Below are positions 8,878 to 16,254 of a stretch of 64,000 nucleotides of DNA, one piece after another. The stretch is taken from the NCBI RefSeq assembly GCF_000876015.1, contig NZ_BBQM01000016.1, positions 310,001 through 374,000 on the forward strand, in the 5' to 3' direction. Positions within the stretch are counted from its first letter, which is position 1; every line of letters starts with the position of its first letter. Position numbers and translations under genes: made by a program. The DNA comes from Cupriavidus basilensis (GTDB lineage: Bacteria > Pseudomonadota > Gammaproteobacteria > Burkholderiales > Burkholderiaceae). The notes beneath the pieces are model-generated. The model was given only the letters and a program-made list of their open reading frames with translations. It searched no databases and had not been told where the DNA came from.

Positions 8878-9933
8878 ATGAAATACAAGACTCTGGGCAA
8901 CACCGGCCTGCTCGTGTCCCGCCTGTGCCTGGGCACCATGACGTTTGGCGACGGCAGCGGCATCTACAAACACATCGGCGCGTCCGGACAGAAAGAGGCC
9001 GACGATCTCGTCAAGGCCGCCCTGGAGGCTGGCGTAAATTTCTTCGACACCGCCGATGTCTACTCCAACGGCGCCAGCGAACAGGTGCTGGGCCATGCCT
9101 TCAAGAATCTTGGCATTGCGCGCAAGGACTTCGTCCTCGCCACCAAGGTGTACAGCCGCATGGGCCAGGGGCGCAACGACGTGGGCGCGTCGCGCGGGCA
9201 CATCATGGACGCCGTCGAAGCGAGCCTGAAGCGGCTGCAGACCGATCATATCGACCTGTACCAGATCCATGCCAACGACATCGTGACGCCGGTGGAAGAG
9301 ACGCTGCGCGCGCTCGACGACCTGCTCCGGCAGGGCAAGATCCGCTATATCGGCGTCTCGAACTGGCAAGCCTGGAAGATCGCTCGTTCGCTGGGGATCT
9401 CCGGGCATCTGAACTTGGCACGTTTCGAGACTTTGCAAGCCTACTACTCGCTCGCTGGCCGTGATCTCGAACGAGAGCTTGGCCCGTTGCTGGAAGCGGA
9501 GAAGATTGGCCTGCTGGTCTGGAGCCCACTCGCCGGCGGCCTGCTCTCCGGCAAGTTCAACCGCAACAACCAGAAACCCGGGGATTCGCGACGCTCCGAG
9601 TTCGACTTCCCAATCGTCGACCGGGAGAGGGCCTGGAACATCATCGACGCCCTCGTACCCATCGCGCAGGCCCACGGTTGCAGCCCGGCGCGCGTCGCGC
9701 TTGCCTGGCTGCTGTCCCGGCCAGTCGTTACCTCCGTGATCATGGGCGCGAAACGCATGGACCAGCTCGAGGACAACCTCGCGGCTATCGACCTGAAGCT
9801 GACCGAGGATGAATTGCGCCAGCTCGACGAAGTCAGCGCGCTGCCGCCGGAGTATCCAGGCTGGATGTTGAATACCCAAGGTGCCGACCGGCTGGGCCCT
9901 GTCGATCTGTGGTCAGCGGCCAGCACCTCCTGA
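8878..9933 (+). CDS. Aldo/keto reductase
   Basis: The 351-residue protein is a TIM-barrel aldo/keto reductase. It starts KYKTLGNTGLLVSRLCLGTM and has NFFDTADVYSNGASE, with the catalytic aspartate and tyrosine, LATKV with the lysine, and LYQIHAND with the histidine. The C-terminal NADPH-binding region ends near VIMGAKRMDQLEDNL. GGAG lies 8 bases upstream of the ATG. Members of this subgroup reduce a wide range of aldehydes and ketones. It stands alone on the plus strand; the SDR tail fragment that follows suggests the gene order beyond it was disrupted. Confidence 0.92.
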   Translation: MKYKTLGNTGLLVSRLCLGTMTFGDGSGIYKHIGASGQKEADDLVKAALEAGVNFFDTADVYSNGASEQVLGHAFKNLGIARKDFVLATKVYSRMGQGRNDVGASRGHIMDAVEASLKRLQTDHIDLYQIHANDIVTPVEETLRALDDLLRQGKIRYIGVSNWQAWKIARSLGISGHLNLARFETLQAYYSLAGRDLERELGPLLEAEKIGLLVWSPLAGGLLSGKFNRNNQKPGDSRRSEFDFPIVDRERAWNIIDALVPIAQAHGCSPARVALAWLLSRPVVTSVIMGAKRMDQLEDNLAAIDLKLTEDELRQLDEVSALPPEYPGWMLNTQGADRLGPVDLWSAASTS

Positions 9934-9970
9934 GGCCTGCGCGAGCATCTCACGCCGCCATCTTTCAACC

Positions 9971-9998
9971 GAGTCCGAGCCGCTTATGGCTCGGACTC
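9971..9998. terminator. Perfect 11-bp stem-loop after the aldo/keto reductase gene
   Basis: GAGTCCGAGCC at 9971-9981 pairs perfectly with GGCTCGGACTC at 9988-9998 around a six-base loop. It lies 38 bases after the stop codon of the aldo/keto reductase gene and is probably its transcription terminator, although no run of T follows the stem. Confidence 0.55.
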
Positions 9999-10066
9999 TG
10001 ATCTCGAACGAAAGCACCTTCGTGACCGGCCCGGACTTCCTGGCCGACGGTGGCTATACGCTTTGA
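9996..10066 (+). pseudogene. Remnant of the C-terminus of an SDR gene
   Basis: The last 20 or so codons before the TGA at 10064 read NESTFVTGPDFLADGGYTL, which is the conserved C-terminal segment of classical SDR enzymes. Nothing upstream in this frame resembles the rest of an SDR, and the stretch begins directly behind the stem-loop at 9971-9998. It does not match the C-terminus of either intact SDR in the window. It is best read as the surviving 3' end of a gene cut by a rearrangement near the left edge of the island block. Confidence 0.7.
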
Positions 10067-10108
10067 AGCCACACCATATCCAGGTCAAGTCTCCGAGTCC
10101 TTGTGACT

Positions 10109-10219
10109 TGGCCTGAAGGTACCGGTAGGCGATACCGTCACGTACATCCCTTCGCAGTCAGAAGCCCTGTAAATCTTGGAGTTGGGCTTGAGGACGCGCA
10201 ATGCAGCGTCGGGAAATAC
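10109..10219 (-). pseudogene. Remnant of the N-terminus of a guaA-type tyrosine integrase
   Basis: On the minus strand this stretch reads FPDAALRVLKPNSKIYRASD and then CEGMYVTVSPTGT. It lines up with the first 35 residues of the two intact integrases in the window, which share LRNLKPR at residues 7-13 and an EGMYVAISP or DGLYVAVTP block at 24-31. No catalytic part follows. It lies about 300 bases left of a guaA-like site, the same arrangement as the intact modules, so it marks a third, dead integrase. Confidence 0.75.
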
Positions 10220-11121
10220 GAGGCTTTCCTCCTGTTTCTTGACGGCATTTACCGTCAGGGACCAGGAGACCTGCTGATGCCCGGAAAGCCGCATGAAATC
10301 ATGCTTTCCAGAGGAGACTTTTACCGTCAAAGACCGGTTTGGTCTCAATAGTAAACGGGAGGGTCTTAATCCGGCCTCCGGTTCTTACCGCCACTTTTAC
10401 CGCCAACCTGTTCCGCTGGCCGGCGATAGCCACCGATAGCTGCCGTGACGTATTTCTTGTTAAATCAACATGTTACGGCGGTTTCTCGATAGCTGACGAT
10501 AGTCCCCGAAGGACCTTAAATCACTCCCCCACTCGATTGTCAATGGCACCGCGGAGAGCGTTGTGCCGCAAGGGTTTCGGGTTGACGCTGAGAGCTTGGT
10601 ACCGTCAGAAATACCGACGGGTGAGTCTTGCTTAGATGAGGCTACCTGAGTGGTTTCATGTAGGCCCATATCGACCCATCAAACCAATCGAGTCCCCCGG
10701 CCGCCCCTTAACCGTCCCACGGAGGACGTGACAGGGGTCTTCCAACAGGAAAATCCACTCCGAAGATCAGAGTCCAGCGGTATCAGCGGCGACTTTCACC
10801 GATGTTCTGACGGTATCAGAAATGGCTTCTTCAGAGGGGCTTACGGTATCGGCACGAAGAAAGTGTCCATGCTTTGGCGGATTAGCTTCTGCAGCAACCT
10901 GAGTCCCCCACCCCGATACCGGTGAGTCAGTACCAAGTCGTCCCATAGCGTGCCACCAAAGCCCACCGACACGCTCTTCTGATGTGCGAAGAACTCGCTC
11001 GTTGACCAAGGCTCGCCATCGAATTGTTCCTTGGAATCGCGAACCCATTGCGGCAGACGCGAAACTTCAATTGCTTCCCTCACCGCGCTTAGGGATAACT
11101 AGCACCAGCAGCTCGGCAAAC
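10220..11121. other. Gene-poor junction region with repeated TACCGTCA-type motifs
   Basis: About 900 bases without a gene I can support. The region, together with 10085-10219, holds many short copies of a TACCGTCA or GATACCG motif on both strands (for example near 10134, 10252, 10323, 10601 and 10612), like the motifs upstream of the intact integrase at 28140-28235. They may be arm-type integrase sites. A minus-strand frame at 10841-11083 (80 codons) has no family resemblance and could be a fragment. The guaA-like site at 10521-10542 lies inside. Confidence 0.5.
10521..10542. other. guaA 3'-end-like attachment site (outermost of three)
   Basis: TCACTCCCCCACTCGATTGT at 10521-10540 resembles the true 3' end of guaA at 53698-53715 (TCACTCCCACTCAATCGT) apart from a two-base insertion and two transitions. 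Its reverse complement still encodes LTIEW, like the ATIEWE end of GuaA. It lies right of the integrase remnant, which is where an old att site is expected if islands were stacked at guaA. Exact cross-over positions cannot be read. Confidence 0.6.
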
Positions 11122-11421
11122 CTAGCCTCTCAGGCTTTCCATCAAGCCAGGAATGCTAACCGCGACCTCCCCGCTCTCGCCAAACAACAAACCATCGCCA
11201 CCCGGTGTCACGTAAGCTATCGAAAGCACGCTGTGAGGCAGTTCCCTCAGCGTCGCGACATCTTGCGGGTCAATGCGCAGCACCCGCCCGTTGCTGTACA
11301 CGAGCTCCAGCACATGAGCCGTTGCCAAATACCGCGCCGACACAGCATGAGGCGCCTCTAACGCCTGATAGCCACGCGCCAACGCCTGTTCGTAACTCCG
11401 ACGAGAGATTCTGGTTGCCAT
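11122..11421 (-). CDS. DUF2442-type protein
   Basis: The 99-residue product contains LELVYSNGRVLRIDPQDVATL, then ELPHSVLSIAYVTPGGDGLLF and VSIPGL near the end. This is the layout of DUF2442, a small fold found singly or beside DUF4160 proteins, often in toxin-antitoxin-like pairs. An unrecognised 94-residue ORF lies 56 bases upstream on the same strand and may be its partner. Function is unknown. The N-terminal ISRRSYEQALARG stretch is an extra segment before the DUF2442 core. Confidence 0.65.
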   Translation of the reverse strand: MATRISRRSYEQALARGYQALEAPHAVSARYLATAHVLELVYSNGRVLRIDPQDVATLRELPHSVLSIAYVTPGGDGLLFGESGEVAVSIPGLMESLRG

Positions 11422-11477
11422 GTGCTCGACACCTCATCAGCTATTTTTTCCTACCGACTCGAAACGACATTGCCAGA

Positions 11478-11762
11478 TCATCTGTGTTGCTGACATTCAC
11501 GCAGATAGTTGACTAACAGCGACATCATCTCGTTGGTAGACAGCTTGCCCGCCCGCCTCAGCGCAATCAGCAAATCCTGCACATGGCCTGACTGCACCTC
11601 GTCTCCCGAAAGGCAGGTCACTGTATTTGCCCAACTATCCATCGCGGTGGGGACATAAGTCACATTGCAGCGTCGGGCAAGATCTTCAATGAAATACGCT
11701 ACGTCCGTGGTCGGGATAGCCGAAGCGAGATGAACTGGCGAGACTTCACTGAATTTAGTCAT
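11478..11762 (-). CDS. Hypothetical protein, unrecognised
   Basis: This 94-residue ORF starts MTKFSEVSPVHLASAI and ends LLVNYLRECQQHR. It looks mostly helical, with no membrane segment and no motif that I recognise. It starts 12 bases after the end of the AbiEii gene, so it lies in one minus-strand run with AbiEi, AbiEii and the DUF2442 gene, and may be co-transcribed with them. A role as an antitoxin or accessory factor is possible but is a guess from position. Confidence 0.5.
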   Translation of the reverse strand: MTKFSEVSPVHLASAIPTTDVAYFIEDLARRCNVTYVPTAMDSWANTVTCLSGDEVQSGHVQDLLIALRRAGKLSTNEMMSLLVNYLRECQQHR

Positions 11763-11774
11763 ACACGGCGCGTC

Positions 11775-12719
11775 TCACATTACGTCGATGTATTGATGAA
11801 TCCGAGCCACCAGCGCATCAAAATCTGGCTGACCCTGGTAATACAGCGCTTGCGTCTTGCGGTACTCCAACGCAAAGCGCTCACGTTGTGCAGCGTCAGC
11901 AAGGACAAAGGCCTGGTTTCGTGCAATCACCTGCTCATCACCGCTCCGAAAGCGCTGCGCCTTGCGCTCTTGGTAGGCCGGTTCCCGCATGAATGCCTGC
12001 ACCTCCTCCAAACCCAGAAGGCAGTACACGTCATAGTAGTGCCGAAGGAAATTTCCCGGAAACGCCTCCGACTCACCCAAGCGACGGTACTTGGTGGAAA
12101 TTGTCTGAAGCTTCTCGACGAAAGTGTGCGTCGGCGCATAGCAAGGTACCGCGACTGCACGGTTGTCGAACACGTCTACGCCGCGATCTCTGGCAACATC
12201 GAAAGCCCATGACGAGATCGTGACAGCTCGATTGGGTGCTGTGTCGTCAAACCCAAGCTCCAACAAAATTCCATCTTTGACGCCTACCAATGCCGATACG
12301 CGCGGCGTGTATATCAAGCGGATGCCGGCGCTGCGCATCTTGTCGTCGTCAAATTGCGTGTCGCGCTCAACGTTACCGATGCCTGGGATACGGATACGCG
12401 CCGCCAGTTCGTCGTAATACGTACGGCGCGAAAGGACGTGCGCTGGCTTGTCTTGATTGCGCCCCGTCTTCACATCCATGTCGGCGGGCGGCTCGATGCG
12501 AATGTCGATGTCTTCGGAAAAACGGTGGATAACGCCAAAGCCCTTCGAGAGCGACGTCCCTCCCTTTAGTTCGAACTGGAAGCCCTGTGCCTGCAAACCC
12601 CACAGGCAATGCATGATCCAGTAGTCCTTCTCGACCAACATAGGATCAAGCCCTCGTTCGTCAGCGACAAGAGCAAGCAACTGATCAAAGTCCTTCCGCG
12701 CGTGCAGGAAATCAGGCAC
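11775..12719 (-). CDS. AbiEii/AbiGii-family nucleotidyltransferase toxin
   Basis: The 314-residue protein has the nucleotidyltransferase signature FELKGGTSLSKGF followed by RFSEDIDIRIEP, which together give the GS-like loop and the metal-binding aspartates of the AbiEii (DUF1814) family. Known members transfer nucleotides to tRNA or other targets and act as the toxin of type IV toxin-antitoxin systems that abort phage infection. Its start overlaps the end of the AbiEi-like gene by 8 bases, so translation of the pair is probably coupled, as in known abiE operons. Confidence 0.87.
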   Translation of the reverse strand: MPDFLHARKDFDQLLALVADERGLDPMLVEKDYWIMHCLWGLQAQGFQFELKGGTSLSKGFGVIHRFSEDIDIRIEPPADMDVKTGRNQDKPAHVLSRRTYYDELAARIRIPGIGNVERDTQFDDDKMRSAGIRLIYTPRVSALVGVKDGILLELGFDDTAPNRAVTISSWAFDVARDRGVDVFDNRAVAVPCYAPTHTFVEKLQTISTKYRRLGESEAFPGNFLRHYYDVYCLLGLEEVQAFMREPAYQERKAQRFRSGDEQVIARNQAFVLADAAQRERFALEYRKTQALYYQGQPDFDALVARIHQYIDVM

Positions 12720-13323
12720 TCATCCACTCCCGCAGGCGCTTGCGCGTCGCCACATTGCCAAAACTGTCTGCGGCCCGCTGCAGCCGGACTGAGTCGAACG
12801 AGGACAGCTTGCTGCGCGCTTGGCGCAAAACGGCATCACGATCCTCGGCCAACTCTTCAAGGTTGTTTAGCAGATCGACATACAGAAACTCGGGGGTCAG
12901 CTTCTTCGGGAAACGCGGCTTCATTCGAAAATCGAACTGCCGGTTGCCAAGTTGGAAAACACCATGGCGCTTGTGGTTGTAGACCAGCGTGCGGTTATAG
13001 AGCTGAGTGGTACCAAGACCCACGGCGTTGTAGGCCGAGGGTGAAAACACCAAAAAGTCCTTGTCACGAAGAAAGCCCCCCACCACTTGGTCATCAGTTG
13101 GTGGCAGCGGGCCAAAGCTGGACTGCTTCGGCGCGTGGTAGAGGCCCTGAGCAAGTTTTTTCAGCTTTCCTGTGGCTACCAGCTCACGGAGATGCCTATC
13201 CACTGCGGTGGACAGACGTGCCAGGTCCTCGCGCCGATAGACACGACCGGCTTGCAACTCATCCGCAAGATGAGCTGCGGCCCCTCGAAGAGGCTCAACG
13301 GCGGATAGAGTAGCTGTAGGCAC
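12712..13323 (-). CDS. AbiEi-like antitoxin (DUF6088 type)
   Basis: This 203-residue protein has an N-terminal winged-helix segment (YRREDLARLSTAVDRHLREL, then KLAQGLYHAPKQSSFG) and a C-terminal domain with FPKKLTPEFLYVDLLNNLEEL. This is the architecture of AbiEi-type antitoxins, which bind DNA with the N-terminal domain to repress their own operon and oppose AbiEii with the C-terminal domain. It is the first gene of the pair. The promoter must lie in 13324-13490, shared with the divergent WYL regulator. Confidence 0.82.
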   Translation of the reverse strand: MPTATLSAVEPLRGAAAHLADELQAGRVYRREDLARLSTAVDRHLRELVATGKLKKLAQGLYHAPKQSSFGPLPPTDDQVVGGFLRDKDFLVFSPSAYNAVGLGTTQLYNRTLVYNHKRHGVFQLGNRQFDFRMKPRFPKKLTPEFLYVDLLNNLEELAEDRDAVLRQARSKLSSFDSVRLQRAADSFGNVATRKRLREWMSA

Positions 13324-13489
13324 GTCTAATTTATCATTGAAATTTCATGCATTTTATCGCATTCTGCCGACTACGTCAGCCCCAAAAAAGTGTCCAAAGG
13401 GTCACCGCCAATCTCTCGATGCGTCCTGTGGACGTACCCGCTGGAAGAGGTCTCTAGCGCATGACAATAATCATCGCTGGCTACGCCAA

Positions 13490-13530
13490 ATCATATGGAT
13501 TTACATATCATATGTTTTTTCATACCATAT
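13490..13530 (+). promoter_or_regulatory. Promoter with repeated CATATG boxes upstream of the WYL regulator
   Basis: TTTACA at 13500-13505 and TACCAT at 13523-13528 are 17 bases apart and form a plausible promoter. Two palindromic CATATG boxes (13492-13497 and 13509-13514), each in a TCATATG context and 17 bases apart, lie over it, with a related CCATATAG at 13525-13532. CapW/BrxR-type WYL proteins bind repeated sites in their own promoters, so these are candidate autoregulatory operators. Confidence 0.55.
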
Positions 13531-13555
13531 AGACATTCATCACAAGGCGACACCC

Positions 13556-14389
13556 ATGCCTAACGCGGGCCGGCAGGAAAGAGATACCAAAGTTGGCCGA
13601 ATCCTTCTCTGGGAGGGGCGGGTTAGCCGCGCTCGACTTATCTCCGAGTATGGGTTGAGCCCTATACGGGCCAGCGAGTGGCTGCGCGATTTCCGGGAGT
13701 CATACCCGGAGTGGGTAGCATGGGACAGCAAGCTCAAAGCAGATGTGGCCACCTCCATCGCGTATGCGGACGCCGAACAGGCGGCGAATACCTCGTGGCC
13801 GGGCGCTATCAGCGCCATGCTGGTCCCGTATGCGCTGAACGTCCCAGGCAAGCCGCTCTCCATCTCATGGGACTTCGCCCACATCTCGCCTCGCACCTTC
13901 TCCCGACTGAACTTGGCCATCGCAGATCGTCTCAGGGTGAGGTTCGTCTACTGCTCCATGAACAACCCGGAACCGCACGAGCGAACCGTCGAGCCGCACA
14001 GCCTGTTACGGGCAGGACGACGGTGGCACGTCCGCGGCTACTGTCTGCAGAGGCGAGCCTTCCGTGACTTCGTATTAGGGCGAATGAGCAAGGTCACACT
14101 GCTCACGGAGCCCAGCTTGGCAGACATCGCCGCCGATGCTGCCTGGTCCACAGTCCTCCAAGTCAGGATTACCGCTCACCCTGGCCTCAGCCCTGCGCAG
14201 CAACTGATCGTCAGAAACGAGTACTTCAACGGGGCATCAGCGCGCGTAGAAAGCTGTAGGGCTGCCCTCCTGAACTACATGGTGCAGGAGATCATGGCAG
14301 CCACGGACGTGAGTCGACAGGCTCCTCCCGACTATCAACTGGCGATTGAAAACACAGAGGAGTGCCGGCAATGGCTGTTCATGACTTAA
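13556..14389 (+). CDS. WYL-domain transcriptional regulator (CapW/BrxR-like)
   Basis: The 277-residue product has an N-terminal winged helix (about 10-70, with SRARLISEYGLSPIRASEWL), a WYL domain (about 125-180, ERTVEPHSLLRAGRRWHVRG followed by RDFVLGRM) and a C-terminal extension domain. This is the layout of CapW and BrxR, repressors that keep phage-defence operons silent until a ligand or nucleic acid is sensed. The ATG at 13556 is preceded by AAGGCG; a longer frame upstream has no family similarity. The genes it should control, directly downstream, are truncated, so the regulator may now be an orphan. Confidence 0.87.
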   Translation: MPNAGRQERDTKVGRILLWEGRVSRARLISEYGLSPIRASEWLRDFRESYPEWVAWDSKLKADVATSIAYADAEQAANTSWPGAISAMLVPYALNVPGKPLSISWDFAHISPRTFSRLNLAIADRLRVRFVYCSMNNPEPHERTVEPHSLLRAGRRWHVRGYCLQRRAFRDFVLGRMSKVTLLTEPSLADIAADAAWSTVLQVRITAHPGLSPAQQLIVRNEYFNGASARVESCRAALLNYMVQEIMAATDVSRQAPPDYQLAIENTEECRQWLFMT

Positions 14390-14559
14390 CAGACCAAATT
14401 CGCCAAGAGAAGGTGGCTGAACGCTATCCGCCGCTCTTCAAACGCCTGCCCGACCGCCTTTTCGCGCCACTGGCTTCGGCTAATCGCTTCCAATATTGGT
14501 CACTGCTGTGTGTTCTGCACGCCAAACGCTTCGGCCTCAAGACCCCATTCACGAGATAG
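14371..14559 (+). pseudogene. Truncated N-terminus of a larger protein behind the WYL regulator
   Basis: The ATG at 14371 overlaps the end of the WYL gene by 19 bases, as expected for the next gene of its operon. The 62 codons include PPLFKRLPDRLFAPLASANR and WSLLCVLHAKRFG, then run into a stop. The opening resembles the N-termini of large condensin-associated (JetA-like) proteins, but by eye only. A full-length protein would be several hundred residues, so the gene was most likely cut by a deletion near 14540-14570. Confidence 0.45.
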
Positions 14560-14570
14560 CGATAGCGTGC

Positions 14571-14714
14571 ATGCCCAGACTAAAAATGTACCCAGCTAGA
14601 AATGGCGATGCCTTTCTTGTCGATATTTCAGGCTCCCACGTCCTCATCGACGCAGGCTTTGCGAGCACCTTCAATGACCACATCGCACCCGATTTGAGGC
14701 AGTTGGGCACTTGA
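14571..14714 (+). pseudogene. Truncated metallo-beta-lactamase-fold hydrolase, N-terminus only
   Basis: The frame starts MPRLKMYPARNGDAFLVDIS and continues SHVLIDAGFASTFNDHIAPD, the first strands of an MBL-fold hydrolase. It stops at 14714 before the HxHxDH metal motif, so no active enzyme can be made. MBL proteins of this kind occur beside NTPases in defence loci, including Avs1-type systems. The similarity ends at about 14709, where the reading frame of the following protein becomes open, which points to a deletion joint here. Confidence 0.6.
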
Positions 14715-14751
14715 TCATCCGAGCTGGGAGCGACGAGACTCAGCCGCGGCA

Positions 14752-15945
14752 ATGGTGCTCTGGCTTTTGCGAAGCGATGACGCTTGGATGGAGAGATTGG
14801 TTCCTCTCGCCTTCTCCATGGAGAGCGGCAACCGCGCCGACATTGCCACCGCGTCACTGGACGTCCTTTCGCGTGAGAACCCAGCCGCCCTTTGGGAACG
14901 CGTCGTTCGCTTCATTGACGTTAGCGAAGTAGCGCAGGCGTGCGCACACGCAAGCAGATATGCAACGCTTCTGCGGATAGCTGACCGCGCCAATTCCAAA
15001 GGCGTTGCTTCGGCCGCCGACGCCGCCACGATTCTTCGAGCTAAGGCATCGACAGGCTCGAGCCCATCCGTTCGGCCGGAAGAAACCCTGCATGCAAGCC
15101 ATGTGCATTCAAGCTTGGCTGCTGCTTGGAGGGAACTGCAAAGCTTTGGGGTTTTGGACGAGGCAACTCGGATTGGAGTCGCGTCGGTTCTCAGGGAGTT
15201 GTGTGGACAACACTCCTTCGATGACGTTCAACAACTGGAGTCCTTGGCAGCAGCAAGATACAAAGCGAACGCAAATTTCATCCCGGACCGTTGGGCTGCG
15301 AGGCTACGGTTTGCACTCAATGTCGCGCTCTTCGGACCTGCGTCGATCGAGCAGTTGATCAAGATTGAAGCTGCACTGCGCATCCACAACCCCGAGCCCC
15401 TCGTCGAACCGCCAGACGGAAGGCGGCTCATCTCGGGCCTGATCGAAGCCATTGGCTCAGGAAATGCGGCTCGCTTCCTTCCTTCGAGCGGCGACCTAGT
15501 GTTCCTGGACGTCCAGGGGTACCTCGAGCACAGACGGCAGGTAGTCAGAGTGGACATTACTTCGCACCTGCTATCGCCCGGGCAGCGGGATCCTCACCCC
15601 ATAGAGCTGGGCACCTTCAGGCCGACTGAGCTGCCGCGACCGGTCCCACGCGATCAAGTTGCGGTTTGCAGTCGTGTGAAACCGGGACTGGCGCACTTCG
15701 GATCTCTCACGCCTTCCATCGCCAACCCGCAATTTCACGAGCTCCTGCATGCACCCGCCTCTGCAATGGTCAGATACCACTGGAGGGATGGGAGCACTGT
15801 CCGAACGCCCGGAACGAGCCGAATTCATGAGCTCTCGATACTCGCAATCCAACGCGAAGCACTGGCACTACCTCCAGGCTGGCGCATGCTATGGATATTG
15901 AGAGTCGACGGCAAAGTCCAAGCAGTACTGAATAAGGCGCACTGA
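14752..15945 (+). CDS. Unrecognised helical protein, probably 5'-truncated
   Basis: From the ATG at 14752 this frame gives 397 residues, mostly helical in the first 230 and strand-rich in the last 170 (for example ARFLPSSGDLVFLDVQGYL and VRYHWRDGSTVRTPG). I do not recognise the family. No ribosome binding site precedes the ATG, and the frame is already open from 14698, reading DHPSWERRDSAAA before the methionine. This suggests that the true N-terminus was removed when the upstream MBL gene was cut. It may have been part of an operon controlled by the WYL regulator. It is followed after 2 bases by a small ORF. Confidence 0.5.
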   Translation: MVLWLLRSDDAWMERLVPLAFSMESGNRADIATASLDVLSRENPAALWERVVRFIDVSEVAQACAHASRYATLLRIADRANSKGVASAADAATILRAKASTGSSPSVRPEETLHASHVHSSLAAAWRELQSFGVLDEATRIGVASVLRELCGQHSFDDVQQLESLAAARYKANANFIPDRWAARLRFALNVALFGPASIEQLIKIEAALRIHNPEPLVEPPDGRRLISGLIEAIGSGNAARFLPSSGDLVFLDVQGYLEHRRQVVRVDITSHLLSPGQRDPHPIELGTFRPTELPRPVPRDQVAVCSRVKPGLAHFGSLTPSIANPQFHELLHAPASAMVRYHWRDGSTVRTPGTSRIHELSILAIQREALALPPGWRMLWILRVDGKVQAVLNKAH

Positions 15946-15947
15946 CC

Positions 15948-16244
15948 ATGTTTCCAAAACTGACGAGGATGAAGCAGCCGATGACTCGCGGTGAGTTCGA
16001 AGAGCGCATCAATCTCACCCATGAGCAGATCCACACCGGAAAGCTGCACCCCAATGGCTTAGACGGCTTGCTGGACGTGCGACACCTGCCGAACGGTCGG
16101 ATCGACATGCTCAGCGTGAACGAAATGGTCCGCCTGAACGCGAATATGAGCCATCAGATGATTGCGACGCCAATGGGGGACATGCTCAGGACGATGGCGG
16201 AACGAGGCGACAGCGACGACGGAGACGGTGAAGACAAGTCGTAG
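15948..16244 (+). CDS. Small hypothetical protein of the WYL-controlled locus
   Basis: The 98-residue product includes GRIDMLSVNEMVRLNANMSHQ and a very acidic C-terminus (DSDDGDGEDKS). I do not recognise it. It starts 2 bases after the preceding truncated gene, so the two were surely translated together. It ends 10 bases before the convergent end of the 480-residue gene of the STAND unit. Small acidic proteins are common accessory factors in defence operons, but no function can be given. Confidence 0.5.
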   Translation: MFPKLTRMKQPMTRGEFEERINLTHEQIHTGKLHPNGLDGLLDVRHLPNGRIDMLSVNEMVRLNANMSHQMIATPMGDMLRTMAERGDSDDGDGEDKS

Positions 16245-16254
16245 CCCAGTTGCG

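Noticed and set aside
10841..11083. Minus-strand frame of 80 codons in the left junction region
   Set aside because: No family similarity or clear ribosome binding site. It could be a fragment of a lost gene but cannot be supported as a CDS.
11089..11102. TTAGGGATAACTAG, like part of a homing endonuclease site
   Set aside because: Only half of the 18-base I-SceI site matches, and no homing endonuclease or intron is near.
14371..14559. Wadjet (JetABCD) system
   Set aside because: Only a 62-codon scrap with a loose JetA-like opening is present. No JetB, JetC or JetD gene is seen.
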